From Lachnospiraceae bacterium 3-1 (GTDB lineage: Bacteria; Bacillota; Clostridia; Lachnospirales; Lachnospiraceae): 49,178 nt of DNA. Where the stretch lies: positions 13,496-62,673 of the forward strand of contig KE159576.1 in NCBI GenBank assembly GCA_000403255.2. The letters run 5' to 3'. How positions within the stretch are numbered: position 1 is the stretch's first letter; every line of letters begins with the position of its first letter. This document shows positions 47,643 to 49,178 of the stretch, one piece after another. Made by a program: the position numbers and the translations under genes. The notes below the pieces were generated by a model that saw only the letters and a program-made list of their open reading frames with translations, was not told where the DNA came from and did no database searches.

Positions 47643-48626
47643 ATGCAGGATTTAACACACATCAGCTTGTTTACGGGCATTGGCGGCCTTGACCTTGCGG
47701 CAGAGGCGGCAGGGTTCCGTACCATTGCACAGTGTGAATGGGCTGATTTTCAGAATGAAATATTAGAAAAACACTGGAAGGATGTGCCGAGGTTTAAGGA
47801 CATCCGGGATTTGAACAAGGAGGAGTTTTATGCGAGAACAAACGAACGAAATGTCACACTCATCTCAGGGGGATTCCCCTGCCAGCCGTTTTCCTTTGCC
47901 GGGAAGCGCAGGGGCTTTGAAGATGACCGTTACCTCTGGCCGGAAATGCTTAGAGTCATCAGAGAGCTCTCCCCCGCTTGGGTGCTTGGAGAAAATGTTG
48001 CTGGGTTCCTCAACATGGGCCTCGAAAAAACGGTTTCTGATCTGGAAGAAGCAGGCTATGAAGTCCGGGCCTTCGTACTACCTGCTCTCGCCGTCGGCGC
48101 GTGGCATGAGAGGAAACGGGTATTCATTGCCGGACACCTGGCCGACGCCGGTGGCTTCCATTGGGAAGATGGATGTTTCCACTGCCCTCATTGGCAGGAT
48201 GAAGAAAACGGGGACCTTAAAGAAACTCAACTCAACGGGGACGCTCTGGAACCCCAACCTGCAGATGCGGGTATTCTGCACCCCGGAAGTGATGGAACGG
48301 CTGGGGACGGGGTTCCACGAACCGGAGACGGAACAGCAGAGGGAACTTTTTACGGAGGTTACAGACCTGACTATGAAACAGCACAAAATCAACCCGGAAT
48401 GGGTGGAATGGCTGATGGGCTTCCCCATCGGATGGACGGACACAGGCTCTGGGAAAAAGAGCCGGAAGGAATAAGCCGTATTACGGAGCCGCACCCGCTG
48501 TGGGGCAGCCGTATGTTTTCGCTCGGAAATGCGGTGGTGCCGCAGCAGGCCTATCCGATACTGAAATGTATTGCGGATATTGAGACAGGCAGGTGCGCAT
48601 CATTCTGTCCGGAGAGGAACCAGTAA
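47643..48626 (+). CDS. dcm: C5-cytosine DNA methyltransferase (Dcm-like)
   Basis: A 327-residue m5C methyltransferase. Motif I is [18 protein letters not shown], motif IV is GGFPCQPFS with catalytic C80, motif VI is GENV (116-119), motif VIII is HERKRVF and motif X is [15 protein letters not shown]. The target-recognition region (~180-290) is Asp/Gly-rich. It may protect element DNA from restriction. AAAGGAGG precedes ATG 47643. Part of its 3' half is also open, and looks conserved, in the +1 frame. Confidence 0.9.
   Translation: MQDLTHISLFTGIGGLDLAAEAAGFRTIAQCEWADFQNEILEKHWKDVPRFKDIRDLNKEEFYARTNERNVTLISGGFPCQPFSFAGKRRGFEDDRYLWPEMLRVIRELSPAWVLGENVAGFLNMGLEKTVSDLEEAGYEVRAFVLPALAVGAWHERKRVFIAGHLADAGGFHWEDGCFHCPHWQDEENGDLKETQLNGDALEPQPADAGILHPGSDGTAGDGVPRTGDGTAEGTFYGGYRPDYETAQNQPGMGGMADGLPHRMDGHRLWEKEPEGISRITEPHPLWGSRMFSLGNAVVPQQAYPILKCIADIETGRCASFCPERNQ
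48131..48474 (+). other. Conserved-looking +1 frame inside the methyltransferase gene
   Basis: In the +1 frame, [20 protein letters not shown] and later [18 protein letters not shown] read as protein motifs I know from the C-terminal parts of other DNA methylases. The main frame over the same bases reads [17 protein letters not shown], also a methylase-like motif. The frame has no own ribosome site near 48131. Confidence 0.4.
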
Positions 48627-48682
48627 AAGAAAACAGTGCAGAACAGGGAGCCGGCAGGGAGTTTTCAGCCGGCTTCCATTAT

Positions 48683-49178
48683 TGTCGGACGGCGAATTGA
48701 GGGAGACGCAAATGACGAATTATTTTTCCAACCTTTATCCAATTGACTGCGCAGTGCTGTCTGTGAATGCACAATCCTACCGAAAATATGGCACGCTGCC
48801 AGAGCATGAATTCCTTCCTGAAATATAAAAGGCCATGGATCCCATCAAGAGACCCACAGCCCTATGAAGCATTCAGTTCTTCAGCTGTCCGGCAGCCAGG
48901 GCGGGCAGATGGATCAGGCCGGTGGCGACAGTCACCGCATCCACCTTCCGCATCAGGGAGCCGATCCTTTCTTCATTCCAAAAGATATCGGAGAAATCGG
49001 AGAGCTCGCACCCTACATCAAGGTTAGGGATGCACAGGTAGTTCCCATATTTATGCCGTCCGGCGAGGATGTGGAAGTAAGTCCCCCGCCCATTGATCTC
49101 AGCTTCATACCATCCGTTCTCCGTGCTCAGCAGGATGATCTGCCCCGTCCAGGTCTCCCTGCGGGAGCCGTTTTTCAG
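48683..49178 (-). mobile_element. Second copy of the DD35E/AAA transposon (left end, partial)
   Basis: From TGTCGGACGG at 48683 to the window end, 496 bases equal 30520-31015 as far as I can read. The flank before it (TTCCATTAT) differs from the first copy, so it is an independent insertion downstream of the methyltransferase. Confidence 0.9.
48873..49178 (-). CDS. DUF6618-like protein of the second transposon copy (5' end outside window)
   Basis: The same protein as 30710-31033, lacking its first six codons beyond the window edge. The 38-residue plus-strand ORF is also present at 48712-48828. Confidence 0.75.
   Translation of the reverse strand: MKNGSRRETWTGQIILLSTENGWYEAEINGRGTYFHILAGRHKYGNYLCIPNLDVGCELSDFSDIFWNEERIGSLMRKVDAVTVATGLIHLPALAAGQLKN

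Noticed and set aside
47830..48130. +1 frame upstream of 48131 as an N-terminus of a second gene
   Set aside because: The residues there show no motif and follow the main-frame methylase motifs as a shadow; only the part after 48131 looks conserved.

Overview
The window reads as a stack of mobile elements from a Gram-positive anaerobe of the Clostridia, most likely a gut Lachnospiraceae-type organism. This rests on strong AGGAGG ribosome sites, TTG/GTG starts, a sortase LPXTG adhesin, PcfB/PcfC, PrgI and Maff2-type conjugation genes, and the DUF6017, DUF3991/Toprim and LPD families typical of Firmicutes integrative elements. I see no rRNA, tRNA, CRISPR array or clear housekeeping gene. All assignments come from reading the sequence; no database search was run.

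Layout. (1) 1-595: 3' end of an IS110-family transposase gene and its right end. (2) 596-7167, minus strand: a replication/maintenance block of an integrative element (ICE-1): small conserved gene, DUF6017 replication initiator, DUF3991/Toprim, HTH, coiled-coil protein, unknown gene, LPD5/LPD1 protein. (3) 7425-19775: an integrative mobilizable element (IME) with MobC-like protein, RepA-like ATPase, oriT-like hairpins, MobV/TnpZ relaxase, TnpV, two Arc-like repressors with repeated operators, AT-rich cargo (nucleotidyltransferase-fold protein, type I toxin-antitoxin, HEPN-like protein, candidate ncRNA, HTH plus pentapeptide-channel pair, two GNATs), then excisionase and integrase. (4) 20081-48682, plus strand: a conjugative element (ICE-2) with ParM/ParR-like pair, a nine-domain SpaA-type adhesin, DUF5688, RadC, a second DUF3991/Toprim, a repeat array, an oriT-like region, MobC and relaxase, PcfB/PcfC coupling proteins, AT-rich cargo, VirB2-like/VirB6-like/PrgI proteins and a cytosine methyltransferase. 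(5) A 3.56-kb DD35E/AAA transposon at 30520-34074 splits the repeat array, and a second copy starts at 48683 and runs off the window.

The most interesting structure is the IME. Its integrase gene is split across the two ends of the element: residues 1-302 (ending at the HD of the HDLRH motif) lie at the right end, and the exactly complementary C-terminus (RHSH to the catalytic Tyr and stop) lies at the left end, 1 nt before mobC. A circular form would rebuild a ~359-residue integrase and would place mobC-rep-mobV behind the xis-int promoter. The integrated form would encode only a truncated enzyme without the second Arg, the second His or the Tyr. The flanking DNA left after removal forms an inverted repeat, as expected for a tyrosine-recombinase target. 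This suggests an element with its attachment site inside the integrase gene, so that integration switches off both recombination and mobilization.

Other notable signals: TGACGGC triplets with conserved spacing before two ribbon-helix-helix genes; a 31-32-bp periodic GATATAG array that could be a centromere or origin; matching hairpin layouts at two candidate oriT regions; a promoter-hairpin-terminator unit without an ORF; a Fst/TxpA-type toxin locus; and a methyltransferase gene whose 3' part appears to encode conserved protein in two frames.
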